From contig NZ_PDJK01000002.1 of assembly GCF_002564045.1 (NCBI RefSeq), positions 2,976,001 to 3,040,000 on the forward strand: 64,000 nt of DNA. Direction: 5' to 3'. Within the stretch, counting starts at the first letter, position 1, and every line of letters starts with the position of its first letter. The notes under the pieces were generated by a model. It did no database searches and was not told the DNA's origin. It saw only the letters and a program-made list of their open reading frames with translations. The position numbers and the translations under genes were made by a program. The DNA comes from Amycolatopsis sulphurea. Its GTDB lineage: Bacteria > Actinomycetota > Actinomycetes > Mycobacteriales > Pseudonocardiaceae. Of this stretch, positions 41,117 through 49,832 are shown one piece after another.

Positions 41117-42682
41117 ATGACGGTTCCCGGGGGCTTCAACGCCGCGGAGTTCCTGCTCGCCCAGGGGCGACCGGACGCGACCGCGGTGGTGTCGGTGCGG
41201 CGGACGCTGAGCTATGCCGAGCTTTCCGCGGAGGTGCACCGGGTCGCCGCGGGACTGCGGAAGCTGGGGGTGCGGCCGGAGGAACGCGTGATGTTCTGCA
41301 TGGTCGACGACGTGGAGCTGCTGACCGGGATTCTCGGCGCGATGCTCGCCAGCGCGGTCGCCGTCCCGGTGTCCACTATGGTCACCGGGCTTGAGCTGGG
41401 AAAGGTGCTGGCGGATTCGCGGGCCAGGGTGCTGTGCGTGTCCGGGGAGTTCGCCGAGTCCGCGGCGGCCGCGCTCACCAGTGCGCCCGAGGTCGCCGAC
41501 CTGGTACTGGACCGGGCGGACCCGGCCGCGTTCCCCTCCGGGCCGCGGGTGCACCGATGGGCCGAAGTGGCCACAGTGGACGAATCTTTCCAGGTGTCCA
41601 CTTGGGACGATTCACCGGCGTTGTGGCTGTACACCTCCGGCACCACCGGACAGCCGAAGGGCGCGATGCATCGGCATGCTTCGATCCGGGCGATATGCGA
41701 GACGTACGCGCATCAGGTGCTGGACACCACGTCGTCGGACCGTTTTCTGTCGGTGCCGAAGCTTTTCTTCGCCTACGGGCTGGGGAACTCGGCGTTCTTC
41801 CCGCTCGCCGCGGGGGCCATCACCCTGCTCGAACCGGCTCGCCCGACGCCCGCGCTGTTCGCCGCGCGTGCCAAGGCGGATCGGCCGACGCTGTTCTTCG
41901 GGGTGCCGACGTTCTTCGCCGCGCTGCTGGCCAGCGACGTTCCGGATGATTCGTTTTCCTCGGTACGGTGCGCGATTTCGGCCGGTGAACCGTTGCCCGC
42001 GTCGTTGTTCAACCGGTTCCGCGCACGGTTCGGGGTGGAGATCCTGGACGGGATCGGGTCGACCGAGGCGTTGCACATCTTCCTTTCGAACCGGCCGGAT
42101 CTCGTCCGGCCGGGCAGTACCGGGGTGGCGGTGCCGGGGTATCGGATCCAGCTGCGAGACGAGCGGGGAGTGTCGATCGAGGAGGCGGGGAAGCCGGGCG
42201 AGCTGTACGTGTCCGGTCCGTCGATCGCGACCGGATACTGGGCTCGGTATGCGGCCACGAAACAGGTGTTTCAAGGAGAATGGCTGCGGACCGGGGACAG
42301 TTACGTCCGCAACGCCGATGGCACCTACACTTGTCTCGGCCGGTTCGGGGACATGCTGAAGGCGGGCGGGATCTGGGTGTCACCGTCCGAAGTGGAGGAA
42401 CGCTTGCTGGAGCATCCCGCGGTGGCGGAGGTCGCGGTGGTGGCCGCGCCGGACGCCGACGGGCTGGACAAGCCGGTGGCGTGCGTGGTCGCGGCGCCGT
42501 CCTCGGCGGTGCCCGCCGAGGAACTGATCGAGTTCTGCCGGTCCGGGCTCGCCGCGTTCAAGCGGCCGCGCGCCGTGGTGGAGCTGGCGGAGCTGCCGAA
42601 GACCGCGACCGGGAAGATCCGCCGCAACGTGCTCCGTCAGCTGGTCCGGGAATCGCTGCAGCAGCCGCAGCCGCAATCATGA
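41117..42682 (+). CDS. benzoate--CoA ligase family protein
   Basis: A 521-residue ANL-superfamily ligase that activates benzoate, or a close relative, to the CoA thioester using ATP. AMP-binding motif ALWLYTSGTTGQPKGAMH (about 171-188), GIGSTEALHIFLSNRP (about 310), GDSYVRNADGTYTCLGRFGDMLKAGGIWVSP (hinge and adenylate contacts) and the catalytic Lys in LPKTATGKIRRNVLR near the C-terminus are all present. The YGLGNSAFFPLAAGA segment is typical of benzoate ligases. It follows boxB by ten bases and overlaps the next gene (ATGA). Confidence 0.92.
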   Translation: MTVPGGFNAAEFLLAQGRPDATAVVSVRRTLSYAELSAEVHRVAAGLRKLGVRPEERVMFCMVDDVELLTGILGAMLASAVAVPVSTMVTGLELGKVLADSRARVLCVSGEFAESAAAALTSAPEVADLVLDRADPAAFPSGPRVHRWAEVATVDESFQVSTWDDSPALWLYTSGTTGQPKGAMHRHASIRAICETYAHQVLDTTSSDRFLSVPKLFFAYGLGNSAFFPLAAGAITLLEPARPTPALFAARAKADRPTLFFGVPTFFAALLASDVPDDSFSSVRCAISAGEPLPASLFNRFRARFGVEILDGIGSTEALHIFLSNRPDLVRPGSTGVAVPGYRIQLRDERGVSIEEAGKPGELYVSGPSIATGYWARYAATKQVFQGEWLRTGDSYVRNADGTYTCLGRFGDMLKAGGIWVSPSEVEERLLEHPAVAEVAVVAAPDADGLDKPVACVVAAPSSAVPAEELIEFCRSGLAAFKRPRAVVELAELPKTATGKIRRNVLRQLVRESLQQPQPQS

Positions 42683-43533
42683 TCGACGGTCACTTCGTGG
42701 TGGACGCCCACGTGCACACGCCGCGGCTGCCTACGCTCAAACCCGCGTGGCTGGACTGGGCCCGCGATTACGCCGGGGACTACCCGTGGCGCACCGTCTA
42801 TGACGAAGCCGGTTCGGTGATTCCGTCCGCAATGGACGATCTGATGGCGCGTGAAGGCGTCGACCGGGTGCTGCTCTTCTGCGACTACAGCCCGCGGGCT
42901 ACCGGAATACAGTCCATTGAGGACAATCTGCCGCTGGTGGAGTACAACCCGGAGCGTTTCCGGTTGGTGGCGAACGTGAACCCACACCTGCACCACCCGC
43001 TGCGCGACGAGGTGCGACGACAACTCGCCCTCGGCGCGGTAGCATTGAAGATCCACCCGGTGCACGGCGCGTTCTCCCCGGCGGACAAGGAACTCTACCC
43101 GGTCTACGACCTGTGCGCCGACCGTGGGGTACCGGTGATCCTCCATTCCGGACTGTCGGTTTTCCCTGGCTCTCGGTCGAGTTTCGGGGATCCGCAGCTA
43201 CTGTCCGATGTGGTCGAAGACTTTCCGTCGGTGAATTTCGTTTTCGCTCACGGCGGCCGTGGCTGGTGGTACGACGTGGCTGCGTTCATGGCCCAGTCAA
43301 GGCCGAACGTGTGGCTGGACTTGGCTGGGCTGCCGCCGAAGAAGCTGCCGGAGTACTACGCCCGGTTCGATCTCGTGCGGCTGGCCCGGAAATGGGTTTT
43401 CGGCACCGATTGGCCGGGCGTCCCCGGCACCGCGGCGAACGTGCGTGCCGTCGCGGATCTCGGCCTGCCGGTGGAGATCCTGAAGAACGTCCTGTCCGGC
43501 AATGCCGTGCGGCTGATGCCCGGCCTTTCCTGA
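42679..43533 (+). CDS. amidohydrolase family (ACMSD-like) protein
   Basis: A 284-residue TIM-barrel metal-dependent hydrolase. Metal ligands: DAHVHTP (His-x-His near 11), LKIHPVHG, VILHSGLS, FVFAHGGRGWWYD and the Asp in VFGTDWPGVPG. Members of this group hydrolyse or decarboxylate ring-derived acids. Its start overlaps the benzoate-CoA ligase stop (ATGA), so it belongs to the box operon, perhaps hydrolysing a substituted benzoate precursor such as an amide or ester, or acting on a later intermediate. That role is inference. Confidence 0.85.
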   Translation: MIDGHFVVDAHVHTPRLPTLKPAWLDWARDYAGDYPWRTVYDEAGSVIPSAMDDLMAREGVDRVLLFCDYSPRATGIQSIEDNLPLVEYNPERFRLVANVNPHLHHPLRDEVRRQLALGAVALKIHPVHGAFSPADKELYPVYDLCADRGVPVILHSGLSVFPGSRSSFGDPQLLSDVVEDFPSVNFVFAHGGRGWWYDVAAFMAQSRPNVWLDLAGLPPKKLPEYYARFDLVRLARKWVFGTDWPGVPGTAANVRAVADLGLPVEILKNVLSGNAVRLMPGLS

Positions 43534-43655
43534 GCCGCGAGCGGCCGCCTGGATACCATGATCACCTGATCTGGCGTTATGCCTGCTTTAGTGGATCCGT
43601 CCGCTCGCCCGCCCTCGTCAATGTCGGCAATGGCTTTCGACGAAGGGATCCCGGA

Positions 43656-44141
43656 ATGCTGCATGACGACGAAGTTCGCAGATTCGGCTCACGCGTCGCC
43701 CGCGTACTCGCGACGACTCCGGGCTTCCGCACCGATGCCGAGGACGCCTGCCAGGCCGCGTGGCTGGAATTCCTGACCTGCCACAGCCAGATCCGAGACC
43801 GGGACCGCCTCGGCGCCTGGCTGACCACCGTCGCCCGCCGGCACGCGATCCGCGCCATGATCCGCCGAACGCGGGCCACCTACCTGCCCGCACCCGACGA
43901 ACCGTCCCCCGAAACCACCCTGCTCGACGACGAGCGAGCTGCCGCCCTGTGGTGCGCTGTAGCCGAACTTCCCGAACGCGCTCGGCGCCTGCTGTTGCTG
44001 ATCGCCCACCACCCGGAACTGAAACCCGCCGAACTGGCCGCCGAGGTGGGCATTTCCCCGGCCAGCGTGAGCAAGCTGCGCCGCCGCTACCTGGACCAGG
44101 TCCGGCGGAAACTGGAGATCCAAGGGTTTCACCATGCTTGA
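43656..44141 (+). CDS. small sigma-70-like RNA polymerase sigma factor
   Basis: A 161-residue ECF-like factor from the ATG at 43656. Region 2: DAEDACQAAWLEFLTCHSQIRD and LGAWLTTVARRHAIRAMIRR (about 25-70). Region 4: LIAHHPELKPAELAAEVGISPASVSKLRRRYLDQV (about 118-150) ends in a recognition helix. No anti-sigma gene is adjacent. Upstream is the box operon (123-base gap) and downstream a long stretch without a clear gene, so its targets cannot be guessed. Confidence 0.85.
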   Translation: MLHDDEVRRFGSRVARVLATTPGFRTDAEDACQAAWLEFLTCHSQIRDRDRLGAWLTTVARRHAIRAMIRRTRATYLPAPDEPSPETTLLDDERAAALWCAVAELPERARRLLLLIAHHPELKPAELAAEVGISPASVSKLRRRYLDQVRRKLEIQGFHHA

Positions 44142-44670
44142 CTTCGGGGTTTGTGGCGGGTGCTTGTGTGGGTTTTTGTGCGGCTTTGGGGCTGTTGCCG
44201 CGGGTTGTTACTCACGTCCCGGAGCTGGTTTCTGCCGTGTCAGGCTGCTTTCCGGCACTCCCGGCCCGGCCTTCCGGCGGGTCTGGCGCTGTCTCGTGCC
44301 GCGCGTGGCCCTGACCCGCGCGTGGTCCCAACTTCAGGCGTCGCGCCTTCACGGACCTGCTGCTCAGGACGTCAATCCACAACTCCAGGCGGCTGTGGAT
44401 CACCGGGTCTGCAGGCCAAGAACGCGGGGGGTGGGGCGGTACGCTGGAGGAGGGACGCCCCCGGGAGGGTGGGGGTTTGTCCGGGCGGGGGAGAGCCGCG
44501 AGGCGACCAATTGTCGGCCGTGGGTGACGGCGGGTGAAGTCGGCGGGATGGCGGCTTCTGTGACCTGCGACGCGCGGCCGGTGTGGCTGGCGGCGTTGGC
44601 TGAGGACTGTGGTCGAGTCCGCCGCCGCGAGGGGCCGCAAGCCAATTACCCGATTGTGCACCCGCGGGGG
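44142..44670. other. 529-base interval without a supported gene
   Basis: The first 90 plus-strand bases are strongly G+T-rich with many TGT/TGC/GGG triplets. A frame from the ATG at 44134 would start MLDFGVCGGCLCGFLCGFG but then runs into ordinary non-coding composition. At 44332-44352 there is a degenerate palindrome CTTCAGGCG/TCGCGCCTTCAC related to the GTGAAGGG family. Nothing else is recognisable. Confidence 0.5.
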
Positions 44671-45123
44671 TTAGCCGTTCACCGACCGCAAGGTTCGCAT
44701 GGCGTTGGCCAGGGCGGCGGCATCCTCGCCGAGGGGGGTCAGGACGATGCGGCGCAGGATTTCCGCGCAGGCGGCTCTGGCTCGGGTCGCCACGTCGAGG
44801 CCGTGTTCGGTGAGGGCGGCGTAGGTGACTCGGCGGTCGTCGGGGCTGGGGATGCGGCAGAGGAGGTCGGCGGCGGCGAGGCGGTCGGCGACTTTGGTGA
44901 AACCGCCGCTGGACAGGGCTGCTTCGGTGGCGAGGCGGGTCATCGGCATGCGGTGTTCCGGTGAGCGCACCAGGCGCATCAGGATGTCGAAGGAAGCGGG
45001 GGCCAGATCGAATCGGGTGGCCAGTTCGGCCATCAGGGTGTCCTGGGTGGCCAGGTAGCCCTCGATCACGAGGCCCCACCAGGTCACGATCTCATCGTCG
45101 TCGGTGTGTGGATCGGGGGTCAC
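44671..45123 (-). CDS. MarR family transcriptional regulator
   Basis: A 150-residue winged-helix regulator (GTG start at 45123). DNA-binding part: FDILMRLVRSPEHRMPMTRLAT, ALSSGGFTKVADRLAAADLL and the wing RIPSPDDRRVTYAALTEHG (about 42-110); flanking helices form the dimer. It is divergent from the dipeptidase gene, and a perfect 16-bp palindrome lies between the two starts, so it probably represses itself and/or the dipeptidase. Confidence 0.9.
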   Translation of the reverse strand: MTPDPHTDDDEIVTWWGLVIEGYLATQDTLMAELATRFDLAPASFDILMRLVRSPEHRMPMTRLATEAALSSGGFTKVADRLAAADLLCRIPSPDDRRVTYAALTEHGLDVATRARAACAEILRRIVLTPLGEDAAALANAMRTLRSVNG

Positions 45124-45159
45124 CGGGCGAAGTCTACCGTATAACTCTCTCCTGAATAT

Positions 45160-45175
45160 ATCTTCTATAGAAGAT
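45160..45175. promoter_or_regulatory. palindromic operator, ATCTTCTATAGAAGAT
   Basis: A perfect 16-bp AT-rich palindrome in a very GC-rich genome, 37 bases upstream of the marR start and 108 bases before the dipeptidase ATG. Size and symmetry suit a MarR dimer. TATAACTCT and TGTTAT sequences on either side may be the -10 regions. Confidence 0.7.
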
Positions 45176-45282
45176 GTTATCTTGGAAGCAACCCTGCGGA
45201 GGTGCTAGCGAGAACACCCCGGCTCGCGCATGACCCCGAAAGCGAGCAGGACCGCCCGGTTCTGGCTCGCTACGGTCTGATC

Positions 45283-46419
45283 ATGACTTCCACAGACCTG
45301 GCGCGCGCGACGAACCTGCTGGACAAAGTGATCCTGGCCGACGGTCACAACGATCTGCCCTGGGCGTTGCGGTTGCAGGCCGGTCCGAATCCGGTCGACG
45401 CCGCGGCCGGGCTCGACCTGACGGCGCGGCAGCCGGGGCTGCACACCGACTTTCCCAAACTGGCGGAGGGGCGGCTCGGCCTGCAGTTCTGGTCGGTCTA
45501 CGTGCCGTGCGAGTTCGAGGGCGACAGCGCGGTGACCGCCGTTCTCGAACAGATCGAAGTGGTGTACCAGCTCGCCGAGCGCTACCCGGATCGCCTGCGC
45601 CTGGTGCGCACCGCGGACGAAGCCGAAGCCGCGCACGCCGACGGGCGGATCGCGTCGATGCTCGGTGCCGAAGGTGGGCATAGCATTGCCGAATCGCTTG
45701 GTGTGCTGAGGATTCTGCGGCGCCTCGGGGTGCGGTACCTGACCCTCACGCACAACCTCAACACCACCTGGGCGGACTCCGGCACCGACGAACCGGCACA
45801 CGGCGGGCTGACCGATTTCGGCCGGGATGTCGTACGCGAGATGAACCGGATCGGCATGCTCGTCGACCTTTCGCACGTCGCACCCAGCACCATGCGGGAC
45901 GCACTGAAAGTCACCGACGCTCCGGTGATCTTCAGCCATTCGTCGTGTCGCGCGGTGAACGACCACCCCCGCAACATCCCCGACGACGTACTCGCGCAGC
46001 TGCCCGGTAACGGCGGCGTCGCGATGGTCACGTTCGTGCCGTCGTTCGTCTCCGCGGCGGCCACCGCCTGGGACGAGCGGCTCAAGGCCGCGATGACCGA
46101 AGCCGGACAGGACTTCCGCGACCTCGGCCGGCGCACGCGTTTCGCCGAAACCTGGGACGCGCCACCCAAGCCGAGGTCGACCGTCGAGGACGTCGTGGCG
46201 CACGTCGAGCACGCGCGTGAGGTGGCCGGGATCGACCACATCGGGCTCGGCGGCGACTACGACGGGGTCGGGGCTTTGCCGGAGGGGCTGGAGGACGTGT
46301 CCAAGTACCCGGTGTTGTTCGCCGCGTTGACGGCTCGCGGCTGGAGTGACGAGGACTGCGCGAAACTGGCCGGGCAGAACACGCTGCGCGTACTGCGGGA
46401 CACCGACCTCACCCATTAG
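45283..46419 (+). CDS. membrane dipeptidase (peptidase M19 family)
   Basis: A 378-residue zinc hydrolase of the renal-dipeptidase type; these cleave dipeptides, including D-residue dipeptides and some beta-lactams. Signatures: ILADGHNDLPWALRL (metal His/Asp), SMLGAEGGHSIAESLGVLR (bridging Glu), YLTLTHNLNTTWADS, GMLVDLSHVAPSTM, PVIFSHSSCRAVNDHPRN and HIGLGGDYDG. The ATG at 45283 is preferred; a longer frame would run through the regulator's control region. It is cytoplasmic by sequence (no signal peptide), so any role in wall-peptide recycling is inference. Confidence 0.92.
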   Translation: MTSTDLARATNLLDKVILADGHNDLPWALRLQAGPNPVDAAAGLDLTARQPGLHTDFPKLAEGRLGLQFWSVYVPCEFEGDSAVTAVLEQIEVVYQLAERYPDRLRLVRTADEAEAAHADGRIASMLGAEGGHSIAESLGVLRILRRLGVRYLTLTHNLNTTWADSGTDEPAHGGLTDFGRDVVREMNRIGMLVDLSHVAPSTMRDALKVTDAPVIFSHSSCRAVNDHPRNIPDDVLAQLPGNGGVAMVTFVPSFVSAAATAWDERLKAAMTEAGQDFRDLGRRTRFAETWDAPPKPRSTVEDVVAHVEHAREVAGIDHIGLGGDYDGVGALPEGLEDVSKYPVLFAALTARGWSDEDCAKLAGQNTLRVLRDTDLTH

Positions 46420-46466
46420 GGGGACACGAACTGGCGAAACCTCGCGCGCGGGCGGACGATCGTGGT

Positions 46467-46871
46467 ATGTCGCACGCGCGAGGCGACGACCCTGGCTGGG
46501 TCGCGAAATCGGAGACTCCCGAGGTGCCGGGCGGCGAGGTGCCCGGCGCGCCCGGACCGGCCGGTTCCGGCCCTGGTCCGGGCTCAGCCGAGCCGCCCCC
46601 GCAGGCCAAGGCACGCAAGCTCAAGCCCACTCGAATCAGCGGCACCTGGATCGCGGTGATCGTCGCGATCGCCGTGCTGGCGCTGCTGTTGATCTTCATC
46701 CTGCAGAACCTGGACCCGGCGACCGTGAACTTCCTCGGCGCCGCCGGCAGCATGCCCCTCGCGGTGGCGATGCTCTTCGCCGCGATCGCCGGCGCCGCCT
46801 TGGTCGCCCTGGTCGGCGGGGCGCGCATTCTGCAACTACGCAAACAGGCCCGGCGACGACACCGCCGCTGA
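46467..46871 (+). CDS. LapA/DUF1049-domain membrane protein
   Basis: A 134-residue protein. Residues 1-50 are Gly/Pro/Glu-rich and disordered; KPTRISGTWIAVIVAIAVLALLLIFILQNLDPATVNFLGAAG then gives the first membrane span with the conserved QN...P.TVNF motif of the LapA family, and a second span (about 96-119) is followed by a basic tail RKQARRRHRR. LapA proteins in enterobacteria assist lipopolysaccharide assembly; the actinobacterial role is unknown. The palindrome repeat begins 11 bases after the stop. Confidence 0.85.
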   Translation: MSHARGDDPGWVAKSETPEVPGGEVPGAPGPAGSGPGPGSAEPPPQAKARKLKPTRISGTWIAVIVAIAVLALLLIFILQNLDPATVNFLGAAGSMPLAVAMLFAAIAGAALVALVGGARILQLRKQARRRHRR

Positions 46872-46882
46872 CCGGCAAGGCT

Positions 46883-46929
46883 GTGAAGGGGCCCTTCACG
46901 GAATCAGAGTCCGTGAAGGGCCCCTTCAC
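46883..46929. repeat. paired GTGAAGGG palindromes between convergent genes
   Basis: GTGAAGGGGCCCTTCAC (46883-46899) and GTGAAGGGCCCCTTCAC (46913-46929) are joined by GGAATCAGAGTCC, making a larger inverted repeat flanked by GGCT and AGCC. No MITE-type ends are present. The TGA of the opposing DinB gene (46926-46928) lies within the second palindrome. Confidence 0.85.
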
Positions 46930-47696
46930 AGCCCTTCAGCGGGCGCCCGCCACGTGAGGAATGCGATGGCAGCGGCAGGGGAGCCGGTGGTCTGGAGACG
47001 GTCGGCGACCGTCGTCCCGGTGCAATGGCGCCAGAGCGCGTCTGCGTCGGTGGACAGGGTCGCCAGTGGCGAACGGGAAGTGGCGGCCCCCGGGGCGATA
47101 GTCCAGCCGGCAACGGTCGCCCGCGCGGTCCACTGGCCGGCATCGGTCACGCGGCAAGCCACCTGACGGCCGGGACGAGCAGTGATCTCCCGCAAAGCCG
47201 ACGGCAGGCCGCGCAGCAACGTGTCCACGACCGGTGTCCGGAATTCCGGCTCATCCAGCAACGAGGCGTCCACCGCCTCGCGGATCTGCTGCTGCCGCAT
47301 CCAAGACCACGAGTAGTCGCGCGCCAGGATCAGCCAGACCGGCACATCCTCCACCAGTTCGTCCGCGTCTCGGTGCTTCCACAGGTCGGTCAGCTGCGCG
47401 GTGCTGTCCACGAGCATCGAGAACAGGACTTCCGGCGACAGGCGGCTCACCGCGGGCAGCCAGTGCCCGGCGAAACCGTCTCCCGGTGGATGATCGTCGC
47501 GGACGCGGGACAAGCGGACGAGTTTCGCCCCCAGGATCCGGGCGGCCAGCTCGTGCACGGTCGCCCCGGCGGCCGGGGTGGCCCAGTCGTCGCGGCTCAG
47601 GCCGGACAGGACGGCGACCAGCGCCTGCTCCTCCCTGGCCAGCAGGGGCAGCACATCGATCGGCGGGCCCCACGGTGACGTGGTCATGCCGGACAT
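46926..47696 (-). CDS. DinB/maleylpyruvate-isomerase-like mycothiol-dependent family protein
   Basis: A 256-residue four-helix-bundle metalloprotein of the MDMPI/DinB type. The N-terminal helix EEQALVAVLSGLSRDDWATPAAG, TVHELAARILGAKLVRLSRVRDD and LWKHRDADELVEDVP carry the recognisable pattern, including the HELA-like segment; the C-terminal part (ADALWRHCTGTTVADRLQTTG) is the MDMPI_C-like region. Members often use mycothiol. The last codons and stop come from the palindromic repeat (APAEGL then TGA), so the original C-terminus may have been different. Confidence 0.8.
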   Translation of the reverse strand: MSGMTTSPWGPPIDVLPLLAREEQALVAVLSGLSRDDWATPAAGATVHELAARILGAKLVRLSRVRDDHPPGDGFAGHWLPAVSRLSPEVLFSMLVDSTAQLTDLWKHRDADELVEDVPVWLILARDYSWSWMRQQQIREAVDASLLDEPEFRTPVVDTLLRGLPSALREITARPGRQVACRVTDAGQWTARATVAGWTIAPGAATSRSPLATLSTDADALWRHCTGTTVADRLQTTGSPAAAIAFLTWRAPAEGL

Positions 47697-47774
47697 CCAA
47701 CACGGTCGCCGTTCCGGGGCGGCTCCGGCTACCCGCAGGTAGCATCAGCGCGGACTGCGAGAAGGAGCACGACC

Positions 47775-48566
47775 GTGGACTACCAGCGACCGAACGGCCG
47801 GGCCACGGCCGAGGACGTGGCCAATCTGGCTCGCCGGGCCGGGAAACTGGCGGGCTGGGCGGCGCGCACCGGCTTCGAGCTGACCAGGAAGCTGCCTGGC
47901 ATCGACACTGCCGAGCGTGGCCTGCGCCAGGTCGAGCGCGGTCTGCTGAGCGAACTTCGCCGGCGCCTCGACGAGGTCGACGACCCGTACCACGCTGCGC
48001 TCGCCGCGGCCTCGGCGATGAACCGCTCCGACTCCACAGGCCGCGTCGTGGAGGCCTCGGTGATGCTCGTGCCTTCGCGCGCGCACACGGAACCGCTGCG
48101 TGCGGCGATGGCCGAATTGCTCAACCATTCCATCAGCTTCGGCCGCGACCGGGCTCGCGAATATCTCTACGCGATCATCCTCCGCCAGCTCACCCCGGAC
48201 GAAGCACGCATCCTCGCCGCGCTGTCCGACGGTTCGCCGTTTCCCGCGGTGGACGTCGCCGAGCGCACCGGGATCGGGGGCACCGGCCGGACAGTGCTGC
48301 GCAACGCGTCCACGGTCGGCAAGGCGGCCGGGGTCGCGCTGCCGGACCAGGTGCCCGCCTACCTGACCCGGCTGATCGGGCTCGGCCTGGTCGACCTCGA
48401 CGAGGAGGTGCCCGCGCTGGAGACCCAGTACGAGATCCTGCTGACCGACGAGACCGTGCGCGCGGCCGAGGAACAGGTCAAGCGCTGCAAGGTGATCCGC
48501 CGGACGGTGCACATCTCCCGGTTCGGCGCGCAGTTCTGGCACGCCTGCGACCCGAGCCTGGGCTGA
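47775..48566 (+). CDS. DUF4393/Abi-alpha-like protein
   Basis: A 263-residue soluble protein from GTG 47775, with GAAGGAG upstream. The N-terminal helical region (LARRAGKLAGWAARTGFELTRKLPGID) is amphipathic; the C-terminal LTPDEARILAALSDGSPFPAVDVAER, VGKAAGVALPDQVPAYLTRLIGLGLVDLDEE and final RTVHISRFGAQFWHACDP resemble the DUF4393 (Abi_alpha) family, some members of which lie in phage-defence contexts. No other defence gene is visible here. It is followed six bases later by the DUF445 gene, so the two are co-transcribed. Confidence 0.7.
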   Translation: MDYQRPNGRATAEDVANLARRAGKLAGWAARTGFELTRKLPGIDTAERGLRQVERGLLSELRRRLDEVDDPYHAALAAASAMNRSDSTGRVVEASVMLVPSRAHTEPLRAAMAELLNHSISFGRDRAREYLYAIILRQLTPDEARILAALSDGSPFPAVDVAERTGIGGTGRTVLRNASTVGKAAGVALPDQVPAYLTRLIGLGLVDLDEEVPALETQYEILLTDETVRAAEEQVKRCKVIRRTVHISRFGAQFWHACDPSLG

Positions 48567-48571
48567 GGCCG

Positions 48572-49816
48572 ATGGGCGCGTTCCTCGCCGGCGTGCTCGA
48601 CGACTTCGCCCGGCACTGGCCGCTCTATGTCTCGATCCCGGTCGTCGCCGCGCTGATCGGCTACGGCACCAAGCTGGTCGCCATCCGGATGATGTTCGCC
48701 CCGGTCGAGTTCATCGGCATCAAGCCGTTCCTCGGCTGGCAGGGCATCGTGCCCAAACGGGCCGCGCGGATGGCCAGCATCGCCTGCGACACGATGACCG
48801 AGCAGCTGATCGAACCGGCCGAGGTGATCGACCGCCTGGACGCCCGGCGGATCGCCAAGGAGATCGAAGAGCCGATGCTCGCCGCGGTCGAGGACATCGT
48901 GCGCGAGGTCGCCGGGCAGTACCAGGCGCAGCTGTGGGAATCGCTGCCGGACCAGGTGCAGCGGCTGGTGATCCAGCGGGTGCAGGCCGAGGCGCCGCGG
49001 ATGATCGAGGCCGTGCTGGCCCTGATCCGGTCCGATGTGGACAGTGTGTTCGACCTCAAGGGCATGGTGGTCACCAGCCTGGTCAAGGACAAGCGGCTGC
49101 TGAACCGGATCTTCCAGGAGGCCGGTGATCAGGAATTCACGTTCATCGCACGCTCCGGGCTGGTCTTCGGCGGGCTGATCGGGGTGATCCAGATGATCGC
49201 CTGGGTGCTGTTCAAATTCCCGCCGATCATGCCGCTGTTCGGCCTGTTCACCGGCTGGTTCACCGACTGGCTCGCGCTGCGGATGATCTTCTACCCGATC
49301 GAGCCGAGGAAATACTTCGGCATCACCTGGCAGGGCCTGTTCCTCAAGCGCCGGGCCGAGGTCGCCGAGGCCTACGGTGCGCTGATCGCCAAGGAGATCA
49401 TCACCCCGCACAACGTGATCGAGGCGGTGCTGCGCGGCCCGCTGTCGGACCGGGTGCTCGCGCTGATCCAGCGGCAGCTGGACATCGAGCTGGGCCGGGC
49501 GGGGACGCTGGCCAGACCGCTGCTGGTGTTCGCCATCGGCAGCCGCCACTACCAGGACATGAAACTGGCCATCTCCGAGCAGATCATGGCCCGGCTGCCG
49601 GAGACCATGAGCTATCTGGAGGACTACGCCACCGACGCGATGGACATCCGGAACGTCTTGGTGAGCAAGATGAAGGAACTGTCCCCACAGGAATTCGAGC
49701 AACTGCTGCGCCCGGCCTTCCAGCAGGACGAGTGGATCCTGATCGCGACCGGCGCGGTGCTCGGTTTCGCCGTCGGCGAGGCCCAGGTGCTCCTGCTGGA
49801 GCACCTCGCCGCCTGA
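48572..49816 (+). CDS. DUF445 family membrane protein
   Basis: A 414-residue protein. A transmembrane helix near the N-terminus (WPLYVSIPVVAALIGYGTKLVAI, about 15-37) precedes the family signature MMFAPVEFIGIKPFLGWQGIVPKRAARMA; long amphipathic helices follow, then two central membrane spans (about 192-232, SGLVFGGLIGVIQMIAWVLF and GLFTGWFTDWLALRMIFYP), a repeat of the P(I/V)EP...GITWQGLFLKRR signature, and a last hydrophobic stretch at the end. The two-fold internal repeat is typical of the family. Function unknown; envelope-associated. Confidence 0.85.
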   Translation: MGAFLAGVLDDFARHWPLYVSIPVVAALIGYGTKLVAIRMMFAPVEFIGIKPFLGWQGIVPKRAARMASIACDTMTEQLIEPAEVIDRLDARRIAKEIEEPMLAAVEDIVREVAGQYQAQLWESLPDQVQRLVIQRVQAEAPRMIEAVLALIRSDVDSVFDLKGMVVTSLVKDKRLLNRIFQEAGDQEFTFIARSGLVFGGLIGVIQMIAWVLFKFPPIMPLFGLFTGWFTDWLALRMIFYPIEPRKYFGITWQGLFLKRRAEVAEAYGALIAKEIITPHNVIEAVLRGPLSDRVLALIQRQLDIELGRAGTLARPLLVFAIGSRHYQDMKLAISEQIMARLPETMSYLEDYATDAMDIRNVLVSKMKELSPQEFEQLLRPAFQQDEWILIATGAVLGFAVGEAQVLLLEHLAA

Positions 49817-49832
49817 CTCGCGCCGCAGGGCT

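Noticed and set aside
44134-44964. A Cys-rich small protein (MLDFGVCGGCLCGFLCG) after the sigma gene
   Set aside because: The Cys run comes from a short G+T-rich stretch; the frame then becomes non-coding in composition and overlaps marR on the other strand. No ribosome site.
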